Below are positions 23,054 to 23,106 of a stretch of 23,106 nt of DNA, piece after piece. The notes below the pieces were generated by a model. It was not told the DNA's origin and made no database searches. It worked only from the letters and a program-made list of their open reading frames with translations. Positions within the stretch are counted from its first letter, which is position 1. Every line of letters begins with the position of its first letter. Source of the stretch: UBA9676 sp036005525. Lineage in GTDB: Bacteria; Actinomycetota; Actinomycetes; Streptosporangiales; Streptosporangiaceae. The position numbers were made by a program, and so were the translations under genes. The stretch spans positions 1-23,106 of the forward strand of contig DASYQM010000015.1 of assembly GCA_036005525.1 (NCBI GenBank), given 5' to 3'.

Positions 23054-23097
23054 GGTGCCCGGCCGGCGTCACCGTGGGTGACGCTCCTGCTGGCACC
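23054..23097. repeat. Nested inverted repeat
   Basis: GCGTCACC-GTG-GGTGACGC (23066-23084) is a perfect 8-bp palindrome with a three-base centre. It lies inside an outer pair GGTGCC (23054-23059) and GGCACC (23092-23097). The site is about 100 bp upstream of the lipoprotein gene. It could be an operator for that gene, or a hairpin belonging to whatever follows beyond the window. Confidence 0.5.
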
Positions 23098-23106
23098 CGC
23101 ACGGGT

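Noticed and set aside
1..23106. CRISPR array, tRNA or rRNA genes, insertion sequences
   Set aside because: No regularly spaced direct repeats with spacers, no complete cloverleaf, no rRNA-like segment and no transposase were found on reading both strands.

Overview
This is a GC-rich window (roughly 70% G+C by eye) with frequent GTG starts and strong GC bias at third codon positions. Its gene families (DHA2 transporters, many TetR regulators, class III cyclase-ATPase proteins, SigG-like sigma factors, DUF5995, EthD) point to a chromosomal accessory region of a filamentous or soil actinobacterium. No rRNA, tRNA, CRISPR array, intact insertion sequence or phage module was seen. I cannot name a genus.

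Layout. Positions 2-1321 hold the 3' part of an FtsX-type ABC permease. From 1582 to 3439 there is a compact operon of an ECF sigma factor with a SnoaL-like C-terminal domain, a RibD/DHFR-like reductase and an EthD-domain protein. It is followed by the 3' stump of a methyltransferase gene (3441-3707). Positions 3882-5356 hold a TetR regulator divergent from two tandem SRPBCC genes, the first of them truncated. A GMC oxidoreductase lies at 5683-7224. A DUF4230-like membrane-anchored protein split by a one-base frameshift is at 7457-8306. A serine beta-lactamase-fold hydrolase (minus strand, 8707-9783) and a small membrane protein (10090-10515) follow.

Positions 11110-14187 hold one very large dead gene: a class III nucleotide cyclase joined to an AAA/LuxR-type ATPase with a TPR-like region. 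It carries an in-frame TAG, a +1 shift exactly in the Walker A loop and a -1 shift further on. Next come an SDR oxidoreductase (14441-15223), a truncated DUF5995 gene, a cupin protein (15681-16172), and a TetR gene (16255-16956) divergent from a DHA2-family MFS exporter (17041-18561). A SAM methyltransferase (minus, 18539-19351), an L-arabinose isomerase without other ara genes (19532-21040), an AraC regulator (minus), a VOC protein and a secreted DUF4352-like lipoprotein (minus, 22396-22965) complete the window.

How the genes may work together. The clearest regulatory signal is a pair of matching operator arrays, built from 10-bp palindromes repeated every 17 bp. One lies in the TetR/MFS intergenic region. 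The other lies about 1.7 kb away, at the 3' end of the SDR gene and in front of the DUF5995 remnant and cupin gene. This suggests that the TetR protein at 16255-16956 controls both the exporter and the cupin transcription unit. The other strong theme is decay: five loci (methyltransferase stump, SRPBCC stump, DUF4230, cyclase-ATPase, DUF5995) are truncated or frame-disrupted within 13 kb, among intact genes for small-molecule modification and regulation.
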